Assembly: GCA_963762315.1 (NCBI GenBank)
Contig: CAVXKO010000006.1
Coordinates: 558,001 to 622,000 of the forward strand
DNA length: 64,000 nucleotides
Source: RPQJ01 sp963762315
GTDB lineage: Bacteria > Pseudomonadota > Gammaproteobacteria > Steroidobacterales > Steroidobacteraceae
Direction: 5' to 3'
In this document: piece by piece, positions 27,448 to 38,011 of the stretch
Layout: each line of letters starts with the position of its first letter
Position numbering within the stretch: the stretch's first letter is position 1
Notes under the pieces: generated by a model
The model's database searches: none
Seen by the model: the letters and a program-made list of their open reading frames with translations, nothing else
Told to the model about the DNA's origin: nothing
Made by a program: the position numbers and the translations under genes

Positions 27448-28203
27448 TTACTTCCGTGCGTTGACGCGCGTCCGGGCCGCATCGCCGAAGGCGGCGAACA
27501 TCGCGCGTGAAAATGGGTTCTTCATCACCTGCCACTCGGGGTGCCACTGCACCGCTAGCGCGAAACCGCTGGCCGAGCGGACGCGGAAGGCCTCGACGAG
27601 GCCGTCCGGAGCGCGCGCCTCCACCTCGAGGTCCTGGCCGAGCTGCTTGACGCCCTGCGCATGAAGCGAGTTGACCATCACCTTCGCTGCGCCTGCGAGG
27701 CCGTGCAGGCATCCGCCCGGCGCCAGTTCCACCTCGTGAACCGGGGCGTACTGCTTCTCGAGCGGGTCCGCCTTGTCCTCGCGGTGGTCCTGCATCCCCG
27801 GCACGTCCTGCACCTTCTGCCACAGCGTGCCGCCGAACGCGACGTTCATCTCCTGGAAGCCGCGGCAGACCGCAAAGAGCGGCATGCCCGAAGCGATGAC
27901 GCGGGGAATGAGCGGCAGCGTCGTCGCGTCTCGGTGGGGGTCGTGCAGCGTCTCCGGATCGCCCGGCGGTCCGTCGTAGCGAGACGGCTCGACGTTCGAC
28001 GGACTGCCGGTCAGCAGGATGCCGTCGAGGCGCTCGAGCAGTTCCTCGAGATTGCCCTCGCCTAGCGACGGGATGAGCACAGGGATCGCTTCGGCGGCTT
28101 CCGCCACGGCGACGATGTACTTCTCCCCCACGCAGTGGAAGGGGTGCGGGCCGAGGATCCGTCGATCCGCGGGAATGCCGATCAGTGGTTTGCGGCGAGA
28201 CAC
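27448..28203 (-). CDS. puuD: Gamma-glutamyl-gamma-aminobutyrate hydrolase (class I GATase-like)
   Basis: This 251-aa hydrolase releases GABA and glutamate from gamma-glutamyl-GABA, the last step of the Puu pathway. The nucleophile is Cys in LFAVCRGFQEMNVAFGG, and the His-Glu dyad lies in AVQWHPEWQ. Other family parts are RKPLIGIPADRRI at the start and GILLTGSPSNVEPSRY. GTG 28203 is preferred because AGGATC precedes it and it gives the usual length; an ORF start 105 bp upstream has no conserved residues. It is first of a minus-strand puuD-puuA-spuC run and diverges from the second puuA. Confidence 0.9.
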   Translation of the reverse strand: MSRRKPLIGIPADRRILGPHPFHCVGEKYIVAVAEAAEAIPVLIPSLGEGNLEELLERLDGILLTGSPSNVEPSRYDGPPGDPETLHDPHRDATTLPLIPRVIASGMPLFAVCRGFQEMNVAFGGTLWQKVQDVPGMQDHREDKADPLEKQYAPVHEVELAPGGCLHGLAGAAKVMVNSLHAQGVKQLGQDLEVEARAPDGLVEAFRVRSASGFALAVQWHPEWQVMKNPFSRAMFAAFGDAARTRVNARK

Positions 28204-28329
28204 GTTTAAGATCCTAGACGGCTTCTGACAGGCCGTCCTTGGGGACCGAAAGGGATTAAACCACAGACCCCCCGGGGGAGTCGCCACGCAGTGCAACAAA
28301 ATGGGCAAAAATCAGCCTAAACATAGGCT

Positions 28330-28345
28330 TGGCTTGACTTTGGCC
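28330..28345 (+). promoter_or_regulatory. Possible sigma-54-type promoter of the puuA2-puuB operon
   Basis: TTGGCTTGACTTTGGC has the GG-N10-GC spacing of -24/-12 elements (GG 28331-28332, GC 28343-28344), with one mismatch in the -12 block. It is about 100 bp upstream of the second puuA. Nitrogen-controlled polyamine genes often use sigma-54, but this match was found by eye and is weak. Confidence 0.25.
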
Positions 28346-28441
28346 AGCCTCCATGAGCTTGCCGGCCCGAGGGCGGAACGGCTATGCTGCCCGCTCCCCG
28401 ACGGTCCCGCCGTCGCTAAATCTTAAACATACGGGGTTGTC

Positions 28442-29814
28442 ATGCCGCACACCGCGGACTTCGAGCAGGCTCGCGCCTGGCTCTCCCGGAACCCGCAGGT
28501 TCGTTTCGTCGACCTGCTGCTCGCCGACCAGATGGGCATCCCGCGCGGCAAGCGCGTCACCGTCGCCGAGCTCGAGGCGATGCACCGCACCGGCCTGCTG
28601 CTGCCCGGATCGATGTTCGCCCTCGACGTGCTCGGCGGAACCGATCCAGTCGACCGGCCTCGGATTCGATGAAGGCGACGCGGATCGCGTCTGCCTGCCC
28701 ATCCCGAACACGCTGTTCACCGTGCCCTGGCTCGGTGAGCAGGTCGCGCAGATGCAGGTCAGCATGTACGAGCACGACCATACGCCGTTCCACGGCGACC
28801 CGCGCCACGTGCTGGCCGGTGTCCTGGGCCGGTTCGAGGCGCTCGGCGTGAAGCCGGTGATGGCGGTCGAACTCGAGTTCTATCTCGTCGATCGCGCCCG
28901 CACGGTGGCAGGCCACGCCCAGCCGCCCGCCCAGCCGCTGACCGGCCGGCGCGAGAGCAAGACCCAGATCAACTCGATGCAGGAACTCGACGAGTATTCG
29001 GCGGTGCTCGACGCGATCCAGGCGGCCGCCGCGCGCGCAGGACCTGCCGACCGGCACGGTGCTGGCCGAATACGGCCCCGGCCAGTTCGAAGTGAACCTG
29101 CACCATGTCGACGACGCCCTGCTCGCCTGCGACCACGCCATTCGCCTCAAGCGGCTGGTCAAGGGCGTGGCCCTGCAGCACGGCATGGAAGCGACGTTCA
29201 TGGCCAAGCCGTACCGCGACCATGCGGGCAGCGGCGCGCACCTGCACATCAGCCTCGTCGACGCCAAGGGCCGCAACATCTTCGCGGCGCAGGACGCCAC
29301 GGGCACGCCGGCGCTGCGACACGCGATCGGCGGCCTGGCCGCAACCATCAACGACACGATGGCCGTGTGCGCGCCGACCGCCAACTCGTACCGACGCTTC
29401 CAGCCGGAAGCCTACGTGCCGCTCAACCCAAGCTGGTCGGTCAACAACCGGGGCGTCGCGTTCCGCGTGCCGCACGGCCCGCCGGCGAGCCGTCGCGTCG
29501 AACATCGCGTCGCGGGCGCGGACGCCAATCCGTACCTGCTGACGGCCGTCGTGCTCGCCGGCATGCACCTCGGGATCACGCAGCAGCTCGACCCGGGCCC
29601 GGTGCTCGCGGGCAATGCGTATCGCGACACCACGCCGACCATCCCGACCACGTGGCCGGAGGCGCTTGCCGCGTTCGAGCGCAGCGATTTCATCAGGGAA
29701 TACCTCGGCCCGCGCTTCGCCGGCCTGTATGCGGCGACACGGCGCGGCGAAATGGAGGACTTCAACTCGTACGTCTCCGCGCTCGATTACGCGTGGTACC
29801 TGACGACGAGCTGA
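28442..29814 (+). CDS. puuA: Glutamine synthetase family: gamma-glutamylputrescine synthetase, copy 2 (two frame breaks)
   Basis: This second PuuA-like ligase of ~457 aa is spread over three frames. Part 1 (28442 to ~28660) has VRFVDLLLADQMGIPRGKRV. Part 2 (~28660 to ~29040) has TGLGFDEGDADRVCLPIPNT and PVMAVELEFYLVDR. Part 3 (to 29814) has YGPGQFEVNLHHVDDAL, GSGAHLHISLVDAKG, VNNRGVAFRVPHGP and RVAGADANPYLLTAV. All GS motifs are present, so the breaks are likely sequence errors, although a young pseudogene cannot be excluded. It is followed 11 bp later by puuB. It is clearly divergent from copy 1, so the two may prefer different polyamines. Confidence 0.82.
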
Positions 29815-29825
29815 GCGGAGGCCCC

Positions 29826-31100
29826 GTGGATCACATTCGCTCGTACTACGCGGCGTCCGCGAATCCCGCCCCGCAGCGCCCGGCTCTCGAGGGCGACGTG
29901 ACGGCGGACGTCTGCGTCGTCGGTGCCGGCATCTCCGGCTGCTCGACGGCGCTGCACCTTGCGGAGCGCGGCTACAAGGTCGTGGTGCTCGAGGGGCGGC
30001 GCGTCGCCTGGGGCGCCTCGGGTCGCAGCGGCGGCCAGGCCATCTTCGGTTACGCAGCGGGCCAGGACAAGCTCGTGGCGCAAGTCGGGGAAGACGCGGC
30101 GCGGAAGATGTTCGACATCTCCGTCGAAGCGCTCGACCTGCTGAAGGAACGCGTCGCGCGCCACGCGATCGACTGCGACCTGAACTGGGGCCAGATGCAC
30201 GTCGCCATCAAGCCGCGGCACGAAGCCGAGCTCAAGGGCTGGCAGGAAGAACTGGTCACGAAGTACGCCTATCGCTCGCTGCAATGGCTCGAAAAGCCGC
30301 AGGTGCGGGCGTTGCTCGACACGGACCGCTACCTCGGCGGCCTGCTCGATACGCGCAGCGGCCACCTGCATCCGCTCAATTACACGCTCGGACTCGCCGC
30401 CGCGGCGGAGTCGGCCGGGGCGACGATCCACGACGACAGCCTCGTCATCGGCATCGAGCACGGCGCCGTCGCGACGGTGCGCACGGCCGGCGGCAGCGTG
30501 AAGGCGAAGCACGTGGTGCTGTGCTGCAACGCGTACATCGACGAGACGATTTCGAACAAGCTGCGCGCGCGGATCATGCCGGTGGGCACGTACATCGTTG
30601 CGACGGAGCCGCTGGGCGAGCAGCGAATGCTTGCGCTGATGCGCGAGAACTACGCGATCACCGACATCAACTGGGTGCTCGATTATTTCCGCCGCTCGGC
30701 CGATCACCGCCTGCTGTTCGGCGGCCGCGTGAGCTACTCGGGACTCAATCCCGCCACGACGCACCACGCGACGCGCGCGCGGATGCTGAAAGTCTTCCCG
30801 CAACTTGCGGACGTGAACATCGATTACGCGTGGGGCGGCTACGTCGACATCTCGATGAGCCGCGCGCCGGACTTCGGCCGCATCGCGCCGAACGTGTACT
30901 ACCTGCAGGGCTTCTCCGGCCACGGCATCGCGCTCACCGGCATGGCGGGCAAGCTCGTTGCGGAAACGGTGGCGGGCCAGGCCGAGCGCTTCGACCTGTT
31001 TGCGAAGCTGCAGCACCGCGACTTCCCCGGCGGCCCGGCGCTGCGGATGCCCGCGCTGGTGCTCGCGATGCTCTGGTTCCGCCTCAAGGACTTGCTCTAG
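29826..31100 (+). CDS. puuB: Gamma-glutamylputrescine oxidase (FAD-dependent)
   Basis: This 424-aa FAD oxidoreductase of the DAO family oxidises gamma-glutamylputrescine to the aldehyde. It has the N-terminal dinucleotide motif VCVVGAGISGCSTALHLAER, then RVAWGASGRSGGQAIFGYAA, and the C-terminal FAD/substrate part WGGYVDISMSRAPDFGRI and GFSGHGIALTGMAGKLVAE. The GTG start is chosen because GGAGG lies 5 bp before it. The frame runs open through the upstream puuA2 segment, but that part is the synthetase. It ends before a set of REP-like repeats. Confidence 0.93.
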   Translation: MDHIRSYYAASANPAPQRPALEGDVTADVCVVGAGISGCSTALHLAERGYKVVVLEGRRVAWGASGRSGGQAIFGYAAGQDKLVAQVGEDAARKMFDISVEALDLLKERVARHAIDCDLNWGQMHVAIKPRHEAELKGWQEELVTKYAYRSLQWLEKPQVRALLDTDRYLGGLLDTRSGHLHPLNYTLGLAAAAESAGATIHDDSLVIGIEHGAVATVRTAGGSVKAKHVVLCCNAYIDETISNKLRARIMPVGTYIVATEPLGEQRMLALMRENYAITDINWVLDYFRRSADHRLLFGGRVSYSGLNPATTHHATRARMLKVFPQLADVNIDYAWGGYVDISMSRAPDFGRIAPNVYYLQGFSGHGIALTGMAGKLVAETVAGQAERFDLFAKLQHRDFPGGPALRMPALVLAMLWFRLKDLL

Positions 31101-31145
31101 AACGAGCCCTCACCCCTCGCGACGCGGCTGCGCCGCATCGCTCGC

Positions 31146-31274
31146 CCCTCTCCCGCAGGACGGGAGAGGGCATCCGACACCTCTCCCGCTTGCGGGAGAG
31201 GTCGCACGAAGTGCGGGTGAGGGTGTCTTACCTCTCCCGCTTGCGGGAGAGGTCGCACGAAGTGCGGGTGAGGG
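31146..31274. repeat. REP-like palindromes, three copies
   Basis: Three palindromic cores of the type CTCTCCCGC...GCGGGAGAG lie at 31146-31170, 31179-31202 and 31230-31253. The last two have loop TT and sit in a 51-bp tandem unit that also contains GTCGCACGAAGTGCGGGTGAGG. They fill the gap between convergent puuB and queD. The same family recurs near 44.2, 55.8 and 58.4 kb. Confidence 0.85.
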
Positions 31275-31631
31275 CTAATCGCCGATGTAGCTCGCGCCGC
31301 TGGTGCAGGTCTCGTGCACAACGACCCGCGACAGCAGCGGCAAGCGCGGCCTCAGCTCGCGCCAGATCCAGCGGGCGAGATTCTCGCTGGTCGGGTTGTC
31401 GAGGCCCGGCACGTCGTTGAGGTAGCGATGGTCGAGCTGCTGGAAGAGCGGCTCGAACGCGGTCTTCACGTCCGCGAAGTCCATCACCCAGCCGAGATGG
31501 GGATCGACCGGCCCGCTCACGTGCAACTCGACACGGAACGAGTGCCCATGGACGCGCGCGCACTTGTGGCCGGCCGGCACGTTCGGCAGCCGATGTGCGC
31601 TCTCGAGCGTGAATGTCTTGAAGATTTCCAT
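31275..31631 (-). CDS. queD: 6-carboxy-5,6,7,8-tetrahydropterin synthase
   Basis: This 118-aa QueD/PTPS-family enzyme makes 6-carboxytetrahydropterin for queuosine/7-deazaguanine synthesis. The motif order is typical: zinc His in LESAHRLPN, catalytic Cys and zinc His pair in GHKCARVHGHSFRV, DFADVKTAF, LDHRYLND, NPTSENLARWIW and VHETCTSGASYIGD. Length is normal for the family. No other queuosine gene is in the window. It lies 66 bp after the rlmKL stop in the same direction. Confidence 0.95.
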   Translation of the reverse strand: MEIFKTFTLESAHRLPNVPAGHKCARVHGHSFRVELHVSGPVDPHLGWVMDFADVKTAFEPLFQQLDHRYLNDVPGLDNPTSENLARWIWRELRPRLPLLSRVVVHETCTSGASYIGD

Positions 31632-31697
31632 GATGCTGTTCCGGCGGGCAACGACGAGGCGGTCGCCTCGTTCGAGGCTGCAGCTTGCCGCAGGCCC

Positions 31698-33916
31698 TCA
31701 CCGGCCGGCAAGCGCCTCGGACTTGTGCCGCAGCAGGTAGCAGACGTGGATCCGGGGGTTGCGCTTGAAATCCTCGGGCAGCGTCTCGCGGGATATGTCG
31801 CGGATGTCGAAATTCGAGAGGCTGTGATCGTCGAGCCGGAAGCGCTGGAAATTGTTGGAAAACAGCAGCACGCCCCCGGGCTCCAGCAGACGGCCTGCCG
31901 CCTGCAGCAGGTCCACGTGGTCGCGCTGTACGTCGAATTCGCGCTCCATGCGCTTCGAACGGGACAGCGTCGGCGGGTCGACGAAGATCAGCCCGTAGCG
32001 CTGGCGGGGCGCGGCGCCCTCGTCCTGCAGCCATTGCAGGCAGTCCTCCTGCACGAAATCGTGCGTCGGGCCGGCGAGCCCGTTCAGCGCGAGGTTGCGC
32101 TTCGCCCAGTCGAGGTACGTGCGCGACATGTCCACCGTCGTCGAGGCCACCGCACCGCCGCCGACCGCGTGCACCGTCGCCGTGCCGGTGTACGCGAACA
32201 GGTTGAGGAATCGGCGGCCTTTCGCGAGCTCGCCGACACGCTGGCGCGTCAGCCGGTGATCGAGGAACAGGCCGGTATCGAGGTAGTCCGTGAAGTTGAC
32301 GAGCAACCGGTACGGCCCTTCGCGCACCTCGTGAAACACGGCCTCGTCGCCGACTTTCTCGTACTGTGTCCCTTCTTTCTGCCTGCGCCGCAAGCGCAGG
32401 TGAACCTGCTCGGGAGGAACTCCCAGCACCTCCGGCAGCACCGACAAGGCCTCCTGGCGACGTGAGCGAGCGGCTTCCTGCGATACCGTCTGCGGTGCCT
32501 GGTATTCCTGGACGCACACCCAGCGCGACCCGTTGCCGTAGATGTCGACGGCGAACGCGTACTCCGGCATGTCCGCGTCGTAGACCCGATAGCACGCGAC
32601 GTCCGCGCGCTTGGCCCATTTCGCCAGATGCGCGTGGTTCTTCTTCAACCGGTTCGCGAACATCGTCGCGCCCGGTCGTTCCTTCGCCGCCTCGAGCGCG
32701 CGCGCGATGCACTTCCACGGGATCCGGCTCAACCGCCTCGGCATTGAGATGGAAGCGCAGCAGACGGCATTCCAGCGCGCCGTTGAACAGCGTGTGCGAG
32801 CGATACGCGCGCAGCCTCAATTCCCGCCCGAGCGGCGGATTGCCGGTGAACACCGCCGCCTCCCAATCGGGAAAACAGGACAGCAGCTTGACGCCGAGCG
32901 TCCCATAGAGCGGCGCGAGCGTCTGCTCGTCGCCGAGTCGCACGCCGTACGGCGGATTGACGAGCACGAGGCCCGGCTGCTGCGGCGATTTCTCGAGGTT
33001 CGCGATGTCGCGCCGCTCGAACACGAGGTGATCGCCGAGGCCAGCGCTGTTGGCGTTGGCAATGGCCGACCGCACCGCGCTCTGCTCCCGGTCGTAGCCG
33101 CGGCACCGGCCGACGCCAAGCTGCGCGTAATCGCGTTGGGCACGCGCCGCATCCTTCAGCGACTCCCAGGCGGCCGGGTCGTGCTGCCGCCAGCGCTCGA
33201 ACCCGAACCTCCGGCGCAACAGGCCCGGCGCGACCCGCGCGGCGATCAGCGCCGCCTCGATCACCAGCGTGCCGGACCCGCACATCGGGTCGACGAACGC
33301 CCCGCCGCGGGCGGCGATCTCGCGCCAGCCGGCTCGCAGCAACAGTGCCGCCGCGAGATTCTCCTTGAGCGGGGCCTCGACGCCCGACTGCCGATAGCCG
33401 CGACGGTGCAGCGGCTCGCCGCTCAGGTCGATGCCGATGGTTGCGCGCTCGCGCGCGAACCGGACGTTGATGCGCAGGTCCGGGCGCTCCGGGTCGACCG
33501 AGGGTCGCGTACCTGCCCGCTCGCGAAATCGGTCGACGACCGCGTCCTTCACCTTGAGCGCGGCAAACTGCGTGTGGCGAAGCCAGGCGGGCTCTCACCG
33601 ACCGTGTCGACGATCAGCGTACCCTCGGGCGCCATGTGCTCTTCCCAAGGCATCTGCACGACGCGCCGCGTACAGGGCTTCCGGCGAATCGGCCGGCACA
33701 TCCCCGAGCGTCAGGATGCACCCGGCTCGCCGTGCGCGAATGCAGGCACGCCAGGTACCCGTGCGTAATCGGACCCGCAAATCCGACGCCGGCCGGGTGC
33801 TCCCGTCCCGGCTCGATGCCGAGCGCGCGCAGTTCTGCCGCCAGGAGGTCCGCCACGTTGCGCGGACAGGCGGCGAAGAACTGGAAGGTCCCCGGCGCTG
33901 TGACCGTTTCGTTCAA
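31698..33916 (-). CDS. rlmL: Bifunctional 23S rRNA methyltransferase RlmKL (several frame breaks)
   Basis: RlmKL methylates G2445 (m2G, L half) and G2069 (m7G, K half) of 23S rRNA. The N-terminus (33916 down, TTG start, NETVTAPGTFQFFAACPRNV) and THUMP region are followed by the RlmL motifs FVDPMCGSGTLVIEAALIA and LVLVNPPYGVRLGDE. The RlmK half has FLNLFAYTGTATVHAVGGGA and LIFVDPPTLSRSKRM. Segments lie in different frames with joins near 33720, 33665, 33592 and 32715. The total of ~739 aa fits the family (E. coli ~700). All domains are intact in order, so the breaks look like sequencing indels. Confidence 0.87.
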
Positions 33917-33920
33917 GGAC

Positions 33921-35360
33921 TCATCCCCGCCTTTCGATCATGACGAGGTCCCGCCGATGGATGCGCTCCAGGCAGCGGCCGATGATGCGGTAGCTGTCCG
34001 CGTCGAAACCGTCGAGTGACAGCGCCGCCGACGAGGCTTTCGACCTCGCCGGGATCGCGCGCGGTGCCGAGATGCTGCCAGCGATCGATCACGTGCAGCA
34101 CGGGCGCCATGCCGCCCGCCCCCGCCTCGCGGATGCCGACGGGCCGGCAAACGGCCACGGCTTCAGGCGCAGCGAGGTCAATGCGAGCTGCAGGCGCGCA
34201 TCGTGCAGCGCCAGCGGTTCCTTGCCCACGCAGGCGCCGCGGCACCGGCCCAGCTGATGCGCGAAGCAGGAGCCCGCACCGTGCTCGCGGCCCAGCACCT
34301 TGAGGCACAGCTCCGCTTCACGCGCCTTGCCTTCGATCGCGCGCCACGCGTCGCGCTCGGAGCGGAAAGGTCCGTAGGTCACGGCTTCCGCATCGAAGCA
34401 TGCCGCATCGAGCAGCCCGACCTCGGGCCGCAGCGCCCCGTCCTGCTCGACGAGCCGCACGCCGCACAGCGAATCGTTCTTGCGCAGCCGGCGGTTGGAC
34501 GACGGCGCCAGCTGCTTCACGAGCTTCGACTCGAGCAGCAGCGCGCCGAGTTCCCCGCCCGTCTCGATCCACTCTACGTCGCGGACCTGCCGCGTGAGCT
34601 TCGCCTCCTTGCCCGACCGGTGCTCGGCGGCAAAGTGGTCGAACACCCGGCTGCGCAGGTTGCGGCTCTTGCCGACGTACAGCAACGCGCCGCCTTCGCC
34701 GCGGAAAAGATACACGCCCGGGCCCTCGGGCAGGTCGTCCGCGAGATCGGCCGCCAGTTGCGGCGGCAGCCGCGCCTCGCTGAGCGCATTCTCCACGACT
34801 TCGTCCATGCGCCCGGCACCGCGCTGCTCCTCCATGGCGGCGAGCAGCGCCGGCAGCACCTGGGCATCGCCGAGCGCTCGGTGGCGCGCCGAGCAATCGA
34901 GGGCGAAGCGCTCCATCAACGTGTCGAGATTGTGCCGCGCGTGCTCGGAAAAGAGCGTGCGCGACAGGCGCACGGTGCAGAGCACCGGAGCCGAGAACTT
35001 CTCGCCGGTGCGGCGGAACTCCGATCGCAGGAATCCGTAGTCGAAGCGGGCGTTGTGGGCGACGAAGAGCCGCCCATCGAGGCGCCGGCGCACCTCGCTG
35101 CGCACGTCCTCGAACGCAGGAGCATCCACGACCATGTCGTCGTCGATGCCGGTGAACGCCGCGATCGACGGCGGGATACGCACGCGCGGCTGGACGAGCG
35201 TGCTCCACTCCTCGATGACCTGGCCACCTTCGAGCAGCACGATGCCCACTTCGATGATGCGGTGCTGCGCGGCCATGCCGCCCGTGGTCTCGAGATCGAC
35301 GCAGGCCACCGGGCCCTGCAGCGAGCGGGCCTTTAGCTGGAGACGGGACAGGTTCGGCAT
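33921..35360 (-). CDS. DnaQ-like 3'-5' exonuclease fused to GIY-YIG (UvrC/Cho-like) nuclease (frame breaks at 3' end)
   Basis: This protein of ~478 aa has an N-terminal DEDDh exonuclease: ACVDLETTGGMAAQHRIIEV (catalytic D-E), VAHNARFDYGFLRSEF and SARHRALGDAQVLPALL (~residues 20-180). A GIY-YIG endonuclease domain follows (GPGVYLFRGEGGALLYVGKS, ~215-300) with a UvrC-like Cys region (EHGAGSCFAHQLGRCRGACV). The C-terminal ~75 residues are split among frames near 34140 and 34010, ending at TGA 33921. This polymerase-III-epsilon/Cho fusion is known in proteobacteria and probably acts in DNA repair. Start ATG 35360; aguB ends 11 bp upstream. Confidence 0.85.
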
Positions 35361-35371
35361 GGCGCCCCGGG

Positions 35372-36249
35372 TCAACCGGGAACGCGGCCGTCGTAGGTGA
35401 GCAGCGGCCCGTAGAGATCCGGTCGGCGATCGCGGAACACGCCCCAGGCATGGCGCTGCGCGCGGATCGCATCGAGGTCGAACGTCGCCGTCAGCACCGC
35501 CGTCGACGTGCGATCGGCCTCGGCCACCTTCGCGCCCGTCTGAGTCGGCGATGAACGAAGAGCCGTAGAAGGTCATCTCGTACTTCTGGCCGCGCTCGAC
35601 GCCGATGCGGTTCGACGCGATGAGCGGCATGACGTTCGCGGCCGCGTGGCCCTGCATGCAGCGCTGCCAGTGATCGCGCGAATCGATGCTCGGCGTCGTG
35701 CGGCTCGGAGCCGATGGCCGTCGGGATACAGCAGCGCTTCGGCGCCCATCAGCGCCATGCAGCGCGCCGCCTCCGGGAACCACTGGTCCCAGCAGATGCC
35801 GACGCCGAGCGCTCCGTAGCGCGTCTTCCAGACCCGGAAGCCGGTGTCTCCCGGCGAGAAGTAGATACTTCTCGTGGTAGCCCGGCCCTTCCGGGATGTG
35901 CGACTTGCGATAGACGCCGAGCACCGTGCCGTCGGCGTCGATCATCGCAAGCGAATTGAAGTACGCGTTGTTGTGCACGCTCGAAGACGCTGAGCGGCAG
36001 GACCACCGACAGTTCGCGGGCGAGCGCCTGGAAGCGCTCGACCACCGGGCTGCCCTCGATCGGGCGCGCAAGGTTGAAATGCTCCGCGGAGTGGTCCTTG
36101 CAGAAATAGGGCGTCTCGAACAGCTCCTGCAGCAGAACGACCTGTGCACCCTTCTCAGCCGCCGCTCGCACGGCGCGCTCGGCGGACTCCAGGTTCTCAG
36201 CCGCATTCGGCGAGCAGGCGAATTGCGTGGCTGCAAAAGTAACTTTCAT
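35372..36249 (-). CDS. aguB: N-carbamoylputrescine amidase (several frame breaks)
   Basis: This carbon-nitrogen hydrolase of ~292 aa converts N-carbamoylputrescine to putrescine in the agmatine deiminase route. The N-terminus reads MKVTFAATQFACSPNAAENL and QVVLLQELFETPYFCKDHSA (catalytic Glu). Later parts show SHIPEGPGYHEKYL (Lys region), GVGICWDQWFPEAARCMALM (catalytic Cys), NRIGVERGQKYEMTFYGSSF, and the C-terminal end LLTYDGRVPG at 35372. These pieces lie in at least four alternating frames (joins near 35985, 35870, 35700 and 35540). The reassembled length equals AguB. No agmatine deiminase (aguA) is seen in the window. Confidence 0.83.
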
Positions 36250-36330
36250 GGCGCGTCTCTGGGCCAGGGGCGTGCGCAATTGTAGCGAAACTTGCCGCTC
36301 CCGTTCGCCCCGAAGCCGCTTCGGCCAGCC

Positions 36331-37949
36331 TCAATGCATCGGCTGGCCCGTGACCTGCCAGTAAATCAACGACACGGGCATCATCCCGGCCGCATTGAAC
36401 TCGTCGAAGAACCGGCGCAGCGTGAATGCGTCGCCCATCTGGTGCGAGCGATCCTTGCATCGAGCTCCTCGATGAGGTACTTGCCGGTCACGTAGCTGGT
36501 GCCGTACCCGGGCTGGCGCAGGTAGAGCTGCTGCTCGAAGCCGAGCAGGTCGAGGTCGGGACGCATCCAGCCCCGCGGCGTCCACTCCACCTGGAAGGCC
36601 TTGGCCTGCTTCGAGGTCGAATTCGTTGGCCTGGGCGTAGAGCGAGGCGAGCCCGCGGGCGCGCGCTGCGCCAGCATGATCCAGACGATCTCGCGCGCGC
36701 GCGGATTATCGTCGTAGTAGCCGGCGTGCAGGATGATCTCCTCGATCGCGGTGGCCATGCCTTCGGCGCGCGTGTCCCACGCGTTGTAGAGCCAGGCCTC
36801 GCGGCGGATCGGGCTCGCATTCGGCTCGTGCTTGAACCACTCGTGGTCGAACCAGTGGTAGAAATGGGCGTACAGCGCGACCGGTTCGTAGTGGGTCGCG
36901 ATGGAGAAGAAATTGCGCTTCTCGCTCGGCACGAACGGACCGATGTGCCGCGCGCAATGCAGGATCCAGGTAGTCCTGCACTTCGAGGATGTCCTTGTCC
37001 TTCAGGAAGGCCATGTACTTGGTGATCGCGGCGTTCGCGCGCTTCTGGTATTCCTCGGCGTGGCAGCGGTATCGGTGGCAGTCCGCGATTGCGCTGCTCC
37101 TCGAGCCGCAACGACGCATGGGCGCGCGCAAGCTCGCGCTTGAGCAGCATCACCTCGTCGTCCCAGGTCATCGGCACGAGGTGCACGTTGCGCAGGCTCC
37201 AGTAGTAGTCCTCCTTGCCGATGCCCGACGGGCCCGTCTTCGAAGGCGCCTGCGCCTCGAGCCAGGCGACGAACTCGGTGGTTGCCTTCGAGGCCGCCGC
37301 GATCGCCTTGCCGAGCTCGGCTCCGGAGCCGGACGTCTTCGCGGCAAGATCCGCAAGGTCGGCGACCTGCTCTTGCAGGGTGCCGGTCCCGGTGATCCAC
37401 AGGTCGTGCGCGTTGCCGGTGAGATTGGCCGCGCCTGCGCCAGCAACGGAGGAATGGTCCGCAGCTGGGCCGCCAGTCGCGCGGCATCGGCCTTCGAGAG
37501 CGGAAACGTGTACTGCCACACTTCGACCAGGTCGTGGTGCACGGGCCCTCGTGCTCCGGCGTGTCGCTCTGCTCCGTCCAGACCGAGTGGTAGAACGCGG
37601 GATCGCGCGCCCAGGGCCGCAGCACACGAATGTCGAAGTCGAGGCCGTTCATCTGGGCGCGGACCAGCTCGTAGTCGATCTTCTGCTCGACCGGCCATGC
37701 GGCCGGATCGAGGGCCGCGAGCCGCATCTGGTACTGCTTCAGCTCGGCATGCCTCTTCGCGACCGCGGCCGCCGTGTAATCCGGCGCCCCGTCGCGCAGC
37801 GGAGGATGCTCGAACGCGCGCCACTGCTCGTAGAGCGCCAGCAGATCGCCGTACGTGCCCGTCCCCGCCATGGCTGTCGAACTGCCCATCAATACCCCCA
37901 GGAAAAGAACCGGGGCCAGCAGGCCCACCGCGCGTTTCGTGAGTCGCAT
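36331..37949 (-). CDS. DUF885-type exported protein (five or more frame breaks)
   Basis: This is an exported protein of ~539 aa with signal peptide (MRLTKRAVGLLAPVLFLGVL, then GSSTAMA). Sequence resembling the DUF885 family, helical metallohydrolase-like proteins, follows: ALDPAAWPVEQKIDYELVRA, FDIRVLRPWARDPAFYHSVW, GKEDYYWSLRNVHLVPMTWD, LYLRQPGYGTSYVTGKYLIE, and the final GMMPVSLIYWQVTGQPMH. Pieces are scattered over three frames with at least five joins between 36400 and 37560. I assign the family from the overall pattern with moderate certainty. The biochemical role of these proteins is poorly known. Confidence 0.7.
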
Positions 37950-38011
37950 GAATCCCCTTTTGTCGTTTGGCGCTCCGGCGCAACCGAAGCTGCCCCAATC
38001 CAGCGGGCAGG

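Noticed and set aside
26093..27664. 523-aa plus-strand open frame
   Set aside because: It is antisense to the glutamine-synthetase-family gene and puuD; no recognisable motif.
28442..29814. True pseudogene call for the second puuA
   Set aside because: All active-site motifs remain and similar breaks hit essential genes nearby, so sequence error is more likely; left as CDS with breaks noted.
31146..31274. CRISPR array
   Set aside because: Repeats are palindromic 20-24 nt cores with only two or three units and similar, not unique, spacers; REP-like elements fit better.
31228..31697. Continuation of the rlmL frame past the RlmK end
   Set aside because: It reads through queD in the wrong frame; the real C-terminus is at 31698 after a frame break.
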